From Physcia stellaris (lineage: Eukaryota > Ascomycota > Lecanoromycetes > Caliciales > Physciaceae), in the NCBI GenBank assembly GCA_018902385.1, contig JABSSW010000023.1:310001-374000 (forward strand): DNA of 64,000 bases, read 5' to 3'. The notes beneath the pieces were generated by a model. The model saw only the letters and a program-made list of their open reading frames with translations, was not told where the DNA came from and made no database searches. The position numbers and the translations under genes are program-made. The first letter of the stretch is position 1, and every line of letters starts with the position of its first letter. Of the stretch, positions 43,723 to 57,288 are shown piece by piece.

Positions 43723-46700
43723 CTATGCGTAGTTGAACGCGTTACGGCAAAGCGGACAGCTGCTTGAGTTGCTGCTCTTGAACCACCGATATAAGCAGCC
43801 TCCATGGAACATGTTTCTACATGTCCCGCATTTCTTGCTTGGTAGCTGTCTCTCAGCGCTGACAACACTATAGCAGATAGCACACTCAGTCTGACCCTTG
43901 AGTGTTGCGGTAACATTCTTCCTCCAAGCTAGCAATCCCTCTATCAATGATCCGCCGTTGCCTTCACTACTGAAATTAATAACTCCCTGTGTCGTGATAA
44001 TCCAATTTCGCCATTTTCGTTCGTCTACCCCAACGCGATGGATAGACTCGACAACGGCACGTGAAAGGGGGTATGCGCTAGGCAGCCGGATAGCGATTGA
44101 CATTGTCTGCTCATCGATGGGTATTGAGGCTGTGACTTCGCGAGTCGACGTTGAAACCTTGACAGAAAGGGGCTGCTCGGCATCGGCTTGTGATGGACCC
44201 CACGAGCTGACTGCATTGAGTTCCGAGGCGATGATAAGCGGCGATATCTGGATCGTATGTAAGTACAGTAGTACCAAGGAATGGAGCACGGGCTAGACGA
44301 ACGTGTTTCTCCGTCCAAGACTCTACTGCAAGCATTGTCTGTCGAGAGGTTGAGTCGCGCCACCACAACTTTGAAAGGTTTGGAACGCAAATTAGGGATA
44401 AAGCGTAAAGATGGGTGAGGAAATACTGTAGATCCTTCTCAGGTGTATCTTCCTGATCTGGTGTGAACTCCATGATCTCAAGCTTGGAGGGGTCTACCGG
44501 TCGTGATCTTCCGGTTATCAAATGCTCAAAAGTAAAGTCCAGCAGGTTCTTCAAGTACTCTCCGTCTTTCAAGGCAGTTGCGTAGTCTGCCTGGACAGAG
44601 TATGATGAGCCTCTCCAATGATCAAAGACCAGCTTCCAGCTGAGTAAGTAGCTTTGAAGAGGTGCCGGCGTGCTTCGTTGAAAGTCTGCCTCCAGAAGCA
44701 CTTCGTCACTTGGCGCAGCGAGAATCAAAGACAACAGCTCCTCCGGCATCCGAGCGATGTAGTCTTTGGATAATGCCTTGTCTATGGAGATTTGCTCCTG
44801 TGAGTTTGGAATATAATCATGCAATATTCGGTAAGCTGACAGCTGAAGTGCTACAGAATTGGAAGCAAGAACTTCATAGAGGCCCTGAGGGTCCGGAACG
44901 GTCTTGGTGGGCATTCTAGCCAATTGTCGTGACAGCAGCTCGTTCGTGATCATTTGAGGCTGATGTGAAAGGTCTGATACGCCTGTAATAGAGGCTTTGA
45001 GCATTTCAACTCTGCTTACGTGGAATGTCTTTCTTACCTTGCATATACTTCAACAATGCTACGAGACCGCCGTGAAAAGTTGCCACACTATCTGTCCACG
45101 ACTCTTGTAGATCGTCGTTCGAATCCTGCGTGGCTAAAGCCTTCAATACTGCTAGGAGCCTTAAGCTGGCGTTGATTAAAGGGATGTCGGAATCCGTGAA
45201 GCCTTGCAACTGGGACCACACTTTCGGAACTATGTTGATAATACCTTCCCAGAAGTCACCATAGATACCTTTAATGTATGGTAAGGCTACGACCAATGCT
45301 CTGAAGATTTCTGTGCGAATAGGATCTGCCAATGAGGAAGCCTGACACTGAGAAACCATGTGTTTAGTGAAGAAGACTATGCGCTGCTGAGGTATTGTTG
45401 ACACTATGTCGTCTTGTCTGTACAAAAGACAATTGAGAAGAACCAAGAGGCGAAGAGCTGCAAAGGGTCAACATGGTCCTGGCGTTTGCAAAGGCTGTTT
45501 ACCTTCTCCGTAATCTGCCTGGAGGTCAAGACCAGTCAGAGTAGCCAAGAATTCGCTAGCTAGCCTAGTCACTCGCTTTAAATCGGAAGCAGCTGTCAGC
45601 AAGGCAGATATCTGGAAAAGTGATCCTACACCAAGCGACTTTGAAGGCCTTTGCAAGATCGTGGTCTCGCTCTCCGCGGGTACATTACCATGCAACTCTC
45701 TCATTTCTACTGACATGGCAGAGTATGCTCGGGCGTTGTAGTACGATGTTACTGACGGACCTTCACACATCTCTAACAAGCGTTGTTGCGCACTTTTGAC
45801 GAACTCCGGTCGCTCGTGCATCCATTCCGCAACTAGGTTTTGTGTTTCAGTAACAATGTTAGCAACCTCAATGTCTGCATTTGGCAGGGAGATGTCCCAA
45901 AGCCCATTAGGGCTAGGCACAGCAAGTTGATCTCCGGCAAGCTGCAAAGTCAAGGTGAGCTTTTCACATATTAAGGACTTGTCTTCTTCTTTGCAGCAAG
46001 GTAAAATGTTGGTCTCGCTGAGCAGCTTTGTAACATAGGAGAGCATCCGCAAGGCAGCCGAAAACCCTGCGGCATCTCGGGGTACTGATTGCATATTCTT
46101 ATTGGGAGAGGCCGGAGGACTCTCGATGATCGAGATGGCGCAACCAAAGGGATTTGTAATAGCCAAGGATGGATTAGGGGCGGAGCTGAAGAAAGGAGAA
46201 AGGGCTTCTCGCCAATGGGTTTCACTCGGTAGTATCGCTGTCGCAACAGCTGCCTTATTACTGTCCTCGGCTTGTTCGAAAAGTGTCCGTGCTTGTCGTA
46301 GCAGCGTCTCGATCCTGTAATCCATCACAAATTAGCAATAGCACGACTCAGCAGTCAAGATGGCTACAAACGGTAGTGAATCTGCGGTCGGAGACTCAAG
46401 ACCAGTACTGATTATTTCACGCCTCGATCTACTGGCTTGGTCCGAGCTCTTTCCGCTAGACATCTCACGTTCTAGAATAGCGCTGATGGACTGAGCTCCT
46501 TGGGCGACGGCTTCGTTCGGTGAGTCCGCGAGATAGAGGAGCCTTGAAAGTAGTTGGGGTGCATCCGAGGATGAGACAAGCACTTGGAGAAACCGATGGC
46601 CTTTCTGTATCAACAACAGCATCCCGTGAATGCCCGCAAGCATTCTGCTATCTGTACTGATTGCATCAATCAGAGTTGAGTAGACTCCATTGACTAGGCT

Positions 46701-48958
46701 GACAGGAGCTGCAGGGTTTTGTATAACCGACAGAACCAACCTCCAGCCATTGCTATCGCCGGTCAGAGCAGCATCTAGATAGCCATCAACAACCCTAGAT
46801 ATCACGTCGTTGTCCGCTAGTGCCACATAATCGGAGCTTAATACGCTTTCCAAGGAGTTCCACTTAGTGACGGACTCAGGGGCCTCTTCTAATGACTTCA
46901 GCCCTGAGGCGTATACTTGTTTGACATCCACCTTGTCATTCACAAGGCCAAGGAGAGTGAAGATATAAGGTGCAGATGGCGATAGAAATAGGTTTGGAAT
47001 ATCATCTCTCGTAAATTGAATGATAAGATTATTGAGCTCCGCAACATCATTGATCAAGTCAGGTACAAGCTGAAGAGCAGCCACTACTGTCGCTGCTGCA
47101 CCGTATGGCTTCCCGTTCCGCGTCTTGAGAGATTCTATGGCAACTGATAGTTCAGAGACTAGGGTCTGTACGAAAACTCTCCTCATGGACTGTGAATCGT
47201 TCTCTTCTATGGCAGAGGCCTGCAGACTGTACCACCTTCGAGATTCGTCTGAGATCGTTTCCTGTGATCTTGCATAACCTTTCGACTGCTCTGGAAGCGA
47301 AGTTTTGATATGTTCTACTATCTTCGCAGAGACATCACACCATGCTTCCTGCATCAGCGCTTCTGAACTCTGCCAAAGCAAAAGTAAGGGCTTCAAAACA
47401 AGTCCGGACTGATGAGACTTTGGTATTGACCATTTCGACCACTCATTAGAAGATATTATGTAATGCTGAACAATTGGCAAGAGGTACTCATTGTTGAACG
47501 AGCGAGTAGCGTCTTTATCAGCCAATTTCGATTGCACTCGGGCAGCAACGTCAAGATAGGCCGTCCAGGCTGCGGGTAGGTTAGTTCGCGGCTCATCCTT
47601 GCTGCAGAGACCATCATGGACAGCTTCGAGGATAGGGAATTGAAGTGACGTAGCATCTTCCGTTTGCTTAGCTACACCGTCATCTTCTGATTGTGCTCTA
47701 AATACTGTATCAGGAACATGACTTAGAAGGGTAGTGACTTGTGACCAGTAATCCGGTGCACTTCCTCTCGAGCCCTTTTTCAAGAATTGACATAATCGTC
47801 TCCATGCTGACTTTTTGCCCGACCCTGAATAGTACTTTGTCCATACTTCTGGGCAGTGCTGTGTGACCAATGCCACTGCTTTAGCATAGTCAAAGGCTGA
47901 ACCAAGCTGATCAATATGCAAGCTTGACGCTAATATGTTGCTACTGATGGTTTTCATGTCCAGACTCCGCTCGCTCTTTATCAAAGCGGCCGCTAACAAT
48001 TTGTAGACGCTGCGCCTGACGAAAGCATCAGCATGCGACGCAAGTCTCCACACTTTGTCCTCTGCCAGAAATCCGTCGAGAAGGGTCTTGTGCTTTTCGA
48101 GATCTCCTGCCGTAACAGTGTCTGCAACAAACTTGGTGAGTGATTTTGAAACGATTGTCCACACAGACTTACTGACCTATGATATGGGTGACAAGCGATA
48201 ATGCTGTTGCGAGGACGCGAGTATGCTTCGCAGCTGCATCGTCTGGACTTGTTGTCCGCTCATCGCTGAGCGTATTCACTGTTTCTTTTGTAATTGCATC
48301 GAGAGAATAGACGATAATAGATGCCAGATAAAGTCGCCATAGATTCGACAGCTTTTCCTCAGAAGGGAAAACTTGTTTCAATGACTCTTGAGCAGCACGG
48401 CTGACACTTCGGTCATTGTCATAGAGTCCTGCGAGCCATGGACCAATAATTTTTGGCATTGACTTGGCGACACGCTTGCCGCATGATGCGAAAAGTTGCC
48501 CTTGAAATAAATGAGCAAGTTGACGGACTCGGCGCGCACAGTCTATAGATGTACGAGGATACAAAGCGATCTAAAAGATATCATGGCATTATTACCATGA
48601 AGAATAAGATGGATTTCAATCATGAAAGACCCACCCAAGCCTCGAGAACAGATTCCTCCACTTCGCCTTGGTTTGTATTAAGTGATGATACATATGATTG
48701 GAGCTCTTCCAGAGCTTTCGATTTAGTGGTACTATCTTTCTTTTGTAGATTTTTCAAGGCTACAACCACGTTGGGCTGAGAGATATTGCTGAGATCAGGA
48801 GGCTCGTAGACGTAGGAGATTGAAGAAGAAGGAGATGCACCGCCAAAACTCGAGGGGGAACCAAAAGCCCCGCCAGAAAGACCTCCATCGAATGCCCTGA
48901 ATGCCCCAGAGACTGCCCGGGTACTCGAAGCCTGTGACCGGAATTGCTTTTTACTCAT
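43723..48958 (-). CDS. LTN1: listerin E3 ubiquitin ligase (ribosome quality control)
   Basis: Seven minus-strand exons: 48635-48958, 48177-48570, 46372-48121, 45503-46314, 45038-45457, 44303-44982, 43723-44247; 1634 residues. All six introns are 45-64 bp and join in phase. The start MSKKQFRSQASS was chosen over a Met five codons upstream because it matches the family N-terminus. The body is HEAT/ARM-like helical repeats. The C-terminus is a RING-variant finger at about 1582-1627 (CAIC, CGTCRNMFH, CPLC). Ltn1 binds stalled 60S ribosomes with the RQC complex and ubiquitylates the trapped nascent chain. It shares a 349-bp divergent promoter with RAD3. Confidence 0.95.
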
Positions 48959-49307
48959 TTTGAACTTCCGCAAACCTTTTCAAGTACAACGAGAAGAACG
49001 CAGAATCGAACAGCAAAGAGCGGAGCTTTTGAGAGACATTCGTATTGTGAGCTCGTTTCACATGTACAGTCGTGGTCAGAACAAGTGATGAACGAATTGA
49101 GTGGATGACTCCGATTGTTTTCGAGCTAAAGATAAAAAACAGCGCTTCGTACAGGCTACCTTACCTAATGTACTGTCACGAAAATCAGTCCCTTAGTCAT
49201 ACTTAAGGTACGTATCCGTACGTCAAGGATAAGTCAAACAGTCACCAGCTCTTTAAAAGCGTCTCATTTCTTTCATTAGTATCGCAAGGCTTTTGGATTC
49301 AGGAGCC
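48959..49307. other. divergent promoter L TN1 / RAD3
   Basis: 349 bp between the two start codons. It contains an imperfect palindrome around ggtacgtatccgtacgt near 49208. No coding signal. Confidence 0.5.
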
Positions 49308-52215
49308 ATGAAATTCAATATCGAGTATGCTCCGCTTGCAGATTGTGAGATAACCCACAATACTGACTTTTATTCAAGGGATCTCCCTGTGCTATTCCCA
49401 TACCCGAGGATATATCCAGGTCAGGAGTCCGATTATTTTAGATCGGAGACTGTATTGCTGACTTCCAGTAGAACAATATGCGTAGGTCACATCATCTTCA
49501 CTCGCGTATGGCACTAGCTAATCGGTCTACGTATAGATACATGTGCGATCTCAAAAGTAGATGAACCGCATTATTCTTACCAATTTAGCTGGAACTAAAA
49601 TGTTTAGGGACGTTGGATGCTGGTGGTCACTGCGTGCTGGAAATGCCTTCCGGGACAGGGAAGACCGTCTCTCTCCTGTCCCTAATTGTGGCCTACCAGC
49701 AATACTTCCCTGAACATCGGAAATTGATCTATTGTTCCAGTGTGTTATGTGCCATTTGAGCGCGCAGAAGGAAAATTGATCTACTCCAGGAACAATGTCC
49801 GAGATAGAAAAGGCTCTTGCAGAGCTGAAAGCCCTGATGCAGTACCGCGCAGATCAACTGGGGTACGTCGAGGACTTTCGCGGCCTGGGCTTGACGAGTC
49901 GGAAGAATCTGTGTCTCCACCCATCTGTCAAGCGAGAGAAGAGCGGTGCAGTAGTCGACGCGCGTTGTAGAAGTCTAACTGCAGGATTCGTGAAAGAGAA
50001 AAAGGAGCGGGGTGAGGCTGTAGACCTCTGCATTTATCACGACGTAGGCTCCATAATATCTGGTTAAGAAGCCTACTTCTGACAGCTCTAGAATCTTGAT
50101 CTTCTCGAAGCACAAAACCTAGTCCCGCCAGGTGTCTTCACACTCGATGGGCTACTCAAATATGGCGAGCAGCATAAGCAATGCCCTTACTTCTCGGCGC
50201 GGCGTATGGTATTGTCGATCACGATCCAGCAATGTGCTGCCGCTGACTGAATAGATGCCCTTCTGCAATGTCATCATCTATTCTTACCATTACTTGCTTG
50301 ATCCAAAGATCGCGGAGCGAGTATCTAAAGAGCTTTCGAAGGACTGCATTGTAGTATTTGACGAGGCCCACAACATCGACAATGTCTGCATTGAGTCTCT
50401 CAGCATAGATCTCAACGATGACATACTACGGAAAGCGACTAGAGGCGCTGACAATCTCGAAAGAAAGATCAATGAGATGAGGGATTCTGATGCTGACAAG
50501 CTCCAAAACGAATATGCAAAGCTAGTAGAAGGTTTACGAGATGCGGAGGAAGCTCGAGATGAAAATGCATTCATGGCAAATCCAGGTAGAAGAGCTTCGA
50601 TTCCGATTCATAGTTGCAACCGCTGATGTGAAAAGCGCTGCCGGACGATTTATTGCAAGAAGCAGTCCCAGGAAACATTCGAAGAGCTGAGCATTTCATC
50701 GCGTTTCTCAAGCGTTTTGTTGAGTATCTCAAGGTACCTCACCTGAGATTAGCCTCCCAACGATTGAGAGACTGACCCCCTAAAGATGAAAATACATGTG
50801 CTTGTCGTGTCTTCCCAGACTCCTTTACGTTTCCTGCAAGAATGTAAAGAAAGTACATTCATTGAGAAGAAGCCACTAAGGTTAGTGCGATCCAGTCCCA
50901 TATGAATGGCTCCTCACACTGTTCAAGATTCTGCGCCGAACGTCTTACCTCTCTCGTCCGAACGCTCGAGCTCACCAACATCGAAGACTACCAATCCCTT
51001 CAAGAAGTCGCGACCTTTGCCACTCTTGTCGCAACCTACGACAAAGGCTTCCTCCTCATCCTTGAACCCTACGAATCTGATACCGCGACAGTCCCAAACC
51101 CCATCCTCCATTTCGCATGCCTCGACGCCGCAATTGCCATCAAACCCGTCTTTGACCGCTTTAGCTCCGTAATCATCACTTCTGGAACTATCTCACCCTT
51201 GGAGATGTACCCCAAAATGCTAGGCTTCAACACTGTTGTCCAAGAATCCTACAGTATGACGCTCGCCAGACGGTCGTTTTTGCCTATGATCGTCACTAGA
51301 GGCGGCGACCAATCCGCCATCTCCTCCGGATTCAAGATCCGCAACGAGCCAGGCGTCGTCCGCAACTACGGCTCCCTGCTGATGGACTTTTCCAAAATTA
51401 CTCCGGACGGCATCGTAGTTTTCTTCCCCTCGTATCTCTATATGGAGTCGATAATCAGCATGTGGCAAGGCATGGGTATCCTCGATGAGATCTGGAAATT
51501 CAAGCTCATTCTCGTCGAAACCCCCGACTCGCAAGAAACGTCTCTAGCGCTTGAGACGTACCGCACGGCGTGCTGCAACGGCCGAGGAGCTATTCTGCTC
51601 TGCGTCGCCCGAGGTAAAGTCTCCGAAGGTATAGACTTCGATCATCACTATGGCCGTACGGTGCTGTGTATCGGAGTCCCTTTCCAATACACAGAGTCTC
51701 GCATCCTCAAAGCCCGCCTCGAATTCCTCCGCGAGAACTACCGTATCCGAGAGAACGACTTCTTGTCTTTCGACGCCATGCGGCACGCTGCGCAATGTCT
51801 AGGCCGTGTGCTTCGAGGGAAGGATGATTACGGTATCATGGTCCTCGGAGATCGGCGCTTCCAGAAGAAACGTAACCAGTTGCCTAAATGGATCAATCAG
51901 GCCATGACGGTGGCTGAAGAGAATCTCAGCACAGACATGGCCGTCACGAGTGCAAAGAAATTTCTGAGGGCCATGGCGCAGCCTTTCGGGCAGAATGAGC
52001 AGGATGGAATCTCAACGTGGAGCATAAAAGACTTGGAAATGCATGTTGAGAAGATGCAGACGGAGAAAATCAAAGAGTTGCAGCATGCGCAGGTGAACGG
52101 AAACGGTGATTCCGCCATGGGCGATGTGGATGGGGTAACGAACGGCAATGGGGTACAAGACAACTACGATGACGACGATGATATGGACGCGATTATGAGG
52201 GATATGGAGGCTTAG
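49308..52215 (+). CDS. RAD3: TFIIH DNA helicase Rad3/XPD
   Basis: Eleven exons: 49308-49324, 49379-49419, 49472-49481, 49537-49556, 49608-49739, 49790-50043, 50092-50208, 50255-50585, 50636-50733, 50786-50880, 50928-52215; 800 residues. Rad3/XPD is the 5'-3' helicase of TFIIH, used in nucleotide excision repair and structurally in transcription. Walker A SGTGKT carries Lys48; the four Fe-S cysteines are at 115, 133, 154 and 189; the DEAH box is at 233-236; the C-terminal helicase block includes [17 protein letters not shown]. The first 30 residues are spread over five exons, the third of 10 nt and the fourth of 20 nt; the reading [19 protein letters not shown] then [19 protein letters not shown] confirms them. 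The tail is acidic. Confidence 0.97.
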
Positions 52216-52365
52216 AGGGACATTTCTAGGAAGCAAGACTTTAACGTAAATACGGCGCATGAATAACAATATTACTGGCAAGGAAATTGATCTTGCAAGG
52301 CAGCGGGATAGGGCAAAGACAGAGAAATGCTTTAGACTCGGAATAAATATAACCGAAATGGCATT

Positions 52366-54012
52366 TTATTTTGATTTTTCTGTCTCTTTCTCCTGTTTGC
52401 CTTTTGTTGAGCTCTGCGCTCGGATTCTCCCCTCTCGATTCTTCTGCCATTTCTCTTTCAAGTACCTCCAGGACTTGGCGACACCAGCTGTCACTGGTCC
52501 TTTTAGACTTTGGCTATAGCTGGGCCATTTGATTGTCCTTTGAAGAGAAGCGCTGACTTCTTTAGTCAAAGACTGCTGTTCGTCGCCTGCTATTCGCTGC
52601 TCGAATGCTCCACCCTGCTGCTTCCTTACCCGGGTGGGATCGGCGTCACTTGTCTCCTCGAGCATCTTATTGAACTCCATCTGGGGAATCTGGAATTTGG
52701 ACTGATACTGGAAGTACAATTTCGATCGGAAAGACTTGGGCAAGCGACGAACCATGTTCCCTCGCTTCTTCGGGTCCATATCTTGAGCAAGGTTGACATT
52801 GGCTTCAGGGTCATCCATCCAATCCGGCGATGCGCACTTCGCGTCTGTGAAAGAGACATTTGGTAAATTTTCAATCAGTGGTGCGTACAGCCGGCGGAAA
52901 TTCGGTAACTGATGCCTGACGATATTGGCAACCTTGTCCTGATTTTCAGCACCGAAGGACATCCTTGGGTCACCCATATACGACAGCCCTGCAATTGAGC
53001 TGTAAAGCTCCCTTTCCGAGAACTTTGGTGGTAAAAGCAAAAGCGCAGTGCGTACGGCAGAGAGAAGATTGATTTGGTTCGCTAGGCGTACTCGAGGGTC
53101 GTCTCGAAGGATCTTCACAGGCTTCTGCAAGCGTCCTGCGAGGTACATGGTGTCCCATTCCGAGAGGTCTCTGCAAAGGGTGTCGAGGTTGACTACGCCG
53201 TATTTGATCAAAGTCCCATTGACCGTGACGAATGGATTAAAGTACACTCCAGCACCCCAATTATCCTGAATGCGTGACACAAGATAAGACCGGAGATAGC
53301 CGGCTGCGGAATAGTGGCCCCGATGCTGTTGTAGATTTAGAGAATGCCAATGTTGGGTATACGAAACACCAAAAATAAAGTCGATCATTTTCCCCTCGCC
53401 TTTCTGTACGGTGGATATTGCAGGGCTAGGATGAGGGTGCAAAATCGATGGGCTTATGGAACCTGAACCGGATTGAGGAAAGACGCCTGACCCATACGCA
53501 AAGGCATAGCGAATCGGAGCTCTAAATTGCCAGAGAATCTGCCGAAGGGCCTCCTTGAATTCATCATTGATAAGCATGTGCTGGTTGACCCCGAAATTGG
53601 ACGATGGTAGTTCTGAAAAAGCCGAAATGTTCAAATCAGGATTCTCGTCCCAGTCTGGCGGCAGGGTGCCTGGCTGCTTTGCTGGCTTCTGTGATGGGTT
53701 GGTGCTTCCTTTCGAACCCCGAGACGAGCCGGAAGAGCCATTTCGCGACGAGGAGGATGAAAGAATGTCATCGTTAGAGGAGTCGTTGCTTCGCTCGGAG
53801 CTGCTGGAGGAAGCGAAATATTGTTTGGACAAGGGGGAGAACGGGGATATCCGGTATTGCCATCCTATTCTGACCAGCAGTAGGCTCTGATTGTGGATCT
53901 TTCCAACATGTCTAGACAGCTACCTCCCATGTCAGCTTGGAATCTCCCTGTATGAAAGGTGAAACGTTAAGGAACAGCTGGAGGACCTCACAGGAGCCAA
54001 TGATCCATGCAT
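52366..54012 (-). CDS. TAM41: mitochondrial phosphatidate cytidylyltransferase Tam41
   Basis: The main exon is 52366-53886 (minus). YGSGVFPQ with IDFIFGV just downstream is the nucleotidyltransferase active-site pattern; NWGAGVYFNPFV, KYGVVNLDTLCRDL and the Arg-rich lipid-binding C-terminus follow. Tam41 makes CDP-diacylglycerol at the inner mitochondrial membrane for cardiolipin synthesis. The frame has no ATG before the conserved part, and upstream of SKQYF it reads a basic, acid-free presequence (LLLVRIGWQYRISPF). A first exon at 53992-54012 (ATG, donor gtgagg) with a 105-bp intron gives a 513-residue protein; this exon is inference. The Ser-rich segment after the presequence is low-complexity. 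Confidence 0.88.
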
Positions 54013-54395
54013 AGCAGATTGCTCTGGGACGTCTTTAGGGCCAATTGAGGTCTTTACTAATCTCGACTGTATGACCAATGCTGGATGGAAGGTGAACAAG
54101 CCATGAGTGGAGATTTGAATGCATCTGGCTGCTTGATGAGAGCAGCCTTCGAGACGGAACAATCTTGAAGTCCATCGTGGCTGACGTATTTCCTATCACG
54201 CCAAGACTTCGGCAGAAATATTTTGCGTCCCGTTCTTTCCCCAAACACTCATAAACAAACAATCCGACCCTCCCAGCAACAGTAATTATCGCAAAATTCA
54301 GAGCAGCCACGCGGTGATTTAGAGGTTTGCGCGCAGCAATACGCGCTCAGTAGGGGAAAAGAACCATAGCGCTATCTTCCTGTACTATTGCAACA
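54013..54395. other. divergent promoter region TAM41 / BIR1
   Basis: 383 bp ahead of BIR1. A 91-codon minus-strand frame (54035-54310) overlaps it but has no domain, and I leave it uncalled. Confidence 0.45.
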
Positions 54396-57288
54396 ATGCA
54401 GAGCTACGCAGATCGCCTCGCGTCCTTCGAGGTTGCTCATCCGGCTAGTAAAAAGCGAACGTCTTCAGCAAAGAACGCAAAGTCGCTTCGCTGGCCACAC
54501 AAAACCCCAGCTCCTGCCCAGGTATCTAAACAGTCATTGTACTCCAGGTGTCGTTGCTGAACAGGGACAGTTGGCCGAAGCCGGGCTCATCTTTCGCCCT
54601 ACTGCTTCGGCGCCCGATAATGCGACCTGCTTCCTCTGTCAAGTGAATCTAGATGGATGGGAATCGGACGATGACCCTGCCGCAGAGCACTTAAAGCTTT
54701 CGCCTTGCTGTGGCTGGGCGATTAATGTCTGCATCGAAAGAAATCCCGAGGTGCTCATCGACGAGGATGATGCGCCAACCTCAGAAAAGATGACCCAGGC
54801 GCGAAAACTGACGTTTGCGTCTGCATGGCCACACGAAAGCAAGAAAGGTTGGCTTTGCAAGACCCAGAAGGTGATTGAATATCTCGTTCATAAAGGTAGT
54901 AGCTGACGTCCGATGTGTAGATGGCAGAGGCTGGGTGGTATTACTGCCCCACTGATGAAAGCGATGACTTTGTCAAATGCCCGTACTGCAATTTAAGTTT
55001 GGATGGATGGGAACCTAAAGATAATCCCTAGTGAGAAGTGCCTTTCGCGCCTTCCCTGGGTATACTAGCTGACTGATGCTAGTGATGAACACCAACGGAG
55101 GTCCGAGGACTGCATATTCTTTAGCCAGCCAGCACCGAAAGCAAAATCTGGACGGGGACGGAAAGCAAGAGCGTCAAAGGCATCCCGAATGTCAACTCAG
55201 TCGAATCTTGCTGCAGCTATGGAGAGCATAACGATTGGCGACCCAGGAGGTAACAATGATGCGAGCATGATGATTGTGGAGCAAGATTCTGCCATACCTG
55301 CGAAGACAAATAAAGGAAGTAAGAAAACTACTAGAGCTAAGAAGACAACGGCGAAGCCCAAAGGCAAAGCCATTAAGACTGGAGTGGAGGAGTCGATGCA
55401 AGCAAGTAGCTTCATTGAGCCAGAGGATGATGACTTTCAGGTCAAGATCGCGACGGAGCCAGCGAAAGCGACAAGAGGAAAAAAGCGTAAAAGTGAGGAC
55501 ACACATGAACATACTGAAGCCACTGGGTCCGTCATCATGGAGGAGTCGTTGCCCAAACCACCGGCGAAACGACGAGCAACTAGATCCAGGGCTAGCACAG
55601 TCGAACCGGAGAGTTTCCGGGCGCGTGAGCAAGATAGTGATCTACACATGACAGAAGGTGAAAGCATGTTGCCGCCACCTGCTCCAGCACCTAGGAAGGG
55701 CGGCAAGAGTGGAAGGACAAAGGGATCATCCAACGTACGGAAAGCGTCCGCTACATCAACAGCATCCATGGCATCATTGAGAGCACCTATACCAAATGAT
55801 GCAGAGATTGAGGCTGCGTTAGAAGCAGATCTCGATCGACCTCTCACTGACGAGGAAAGCGACTCAGCACCGCAACAAATACCGCCTACAAAGGCTCGCC
55901 GATTGACAAGGACGAAGCCAGTCTCGAAACAAGCTACAGCTTCAACAGCTCCAACTCGACGAACGACCAGAACAAGCACGTTACCAGACCATACGACCCA
56001 AACCGACATCGAACTAGAGATCAAAGCGGAGCACAACCTAAAGCAGTCGTCTCCTCCTCAGCAATCAAGAGCACCGAAGTCACGGAAAGCGTCCAAAAAG
56101 CATGCAGGTATGAACTCGGTTGAGGCCAACATCGTTCAAGAGCCCCATCATGCTGCTGTCGAGGAGCCTAAAGTCAGTATCAGCCAAGGCGCCCAGTCCA
56201 AGACAACGAAAACTCGGCAGACATCTCGTCAGATGGCGCAACACAATACTCGAACATCGGCAGTTTCCGATGCGCCTACTGTCGAGTATCCTAATCTCGA
56301 CCTCAACAGCTCCACCTTGGAATCCCGAACTGCTGGAGATGAGTCTGGCCACGAGACGGACGCCAGCGTCCAGAATCAGACCACTAAAAAGCGCGGTCCA
56401 AAGAAAGGCACTAGAAAGGCAAAGGCAACCAAGAAGACAGGTTTGATGAGTCGAAACATTGAAAACATCGTCCAGCCAGAAGTAGGCCGAGAGATATATG
56501 ATCAGCCACAATCGGATGCTATGATAGTAGACGAGCCTGAAGCTGTTGATAATCAGATAGCCGAAGGTGCTGGTCCTGCACAAGAATCGAAGAGGAAAAT
56601 CACAAAACCAACAAAGACAAAGAAAACCAATGCCAAGCCGGTCGTCGTCCCTAAGTCATCATCCCCAGCTCCTATGGCAGACGAGCCTTGGACAGATGGG
56701 ATATTGGGTGAATCAACCCCATTGCCTTCAGCAGTACCAAGGATCGAATCCCCTTCTCCTACCCAATCCGCACATGCACAAACGCCGGCTACAGCCAAGA
56801 AATCAATCGAGATATCACCGAAAGCGTCCACCCCACAACGGACCCCACGACCGGGAGCGTCTCCGCAATCATCTGATGCAGAGAATCATCCCCCGTCATC
56901 TCGTCCCTCAGCGATACGACCTCCACTGGAAATACAATCGCCCTCCAAGGCACAGACCGTTCGCATACCCCTAGCCGCCAGCACCCCAACCGCATCACCC
57001 TCGAAGCGAAACATTTCAAAATTGCAAACCAGCATGCCATGGACGGCTGTGGACATCGAGAAATTTTTCTTAGCTTCACCGGACGCTGACAAAGAAAACT
57101 TGAATAAAGCGCTGAGCGGGGCGTTGACAAGTCCGGAGAAGAAACTGACGGTGGAGGAGTGGATCTATCAGAATGCAAGGAAGGCCGAGGAGCAGCTGAG
57201 GAACGAATGTGAGCGACTGGTCGGGAGATTCGAGGGCGAGGGCGTTAGGGCATTGAAGAGTTTGGAGGGAATTCGCTGTTTGGAGTAG
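54396..57288 (+). CDS. BIR1: BIR-domain protein Bir1 (survivin homologue)
   Basis: Four exons, 54396-54521, 54565-54870, 54921-55030, 55083-57288; 915 residues. Two BIR zinc domains: the first uses Cys64, Cys67, His84 and Cys91, the second Cys164, Cys167, His184 and Cys191, both with exact C-x2-C-x16-H-x6-C spacing. The middle 600 residues are basic, Ser/Thr/Pro-rich and disordered, with many Lys-Arg blocks. The C-terminus has a conserved helical block (WTAVDIEKFFLASPD, then LTVEEWIYQNARKAEEQLR). Two-BIR proteins of this layout, such as fission-yeast Bir1, belong to the chromosomal passenger complex with Aurora and INCENP at centromeres. Convergent with TCA17. Confidence 0.93.

Noticed and set aside
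54035-54310. 91-codon minus-strand frame between TAM41 and BIR1
   Set aside because: No family resemblance and no clean splice to TAM41; overlaps the BIR1 promoter.
55437-56583. Long minus-strand frames across BIR1
   Set aside because: They mirror the basic, low-complexity middle of BIR1 on the other strand and have no domain.
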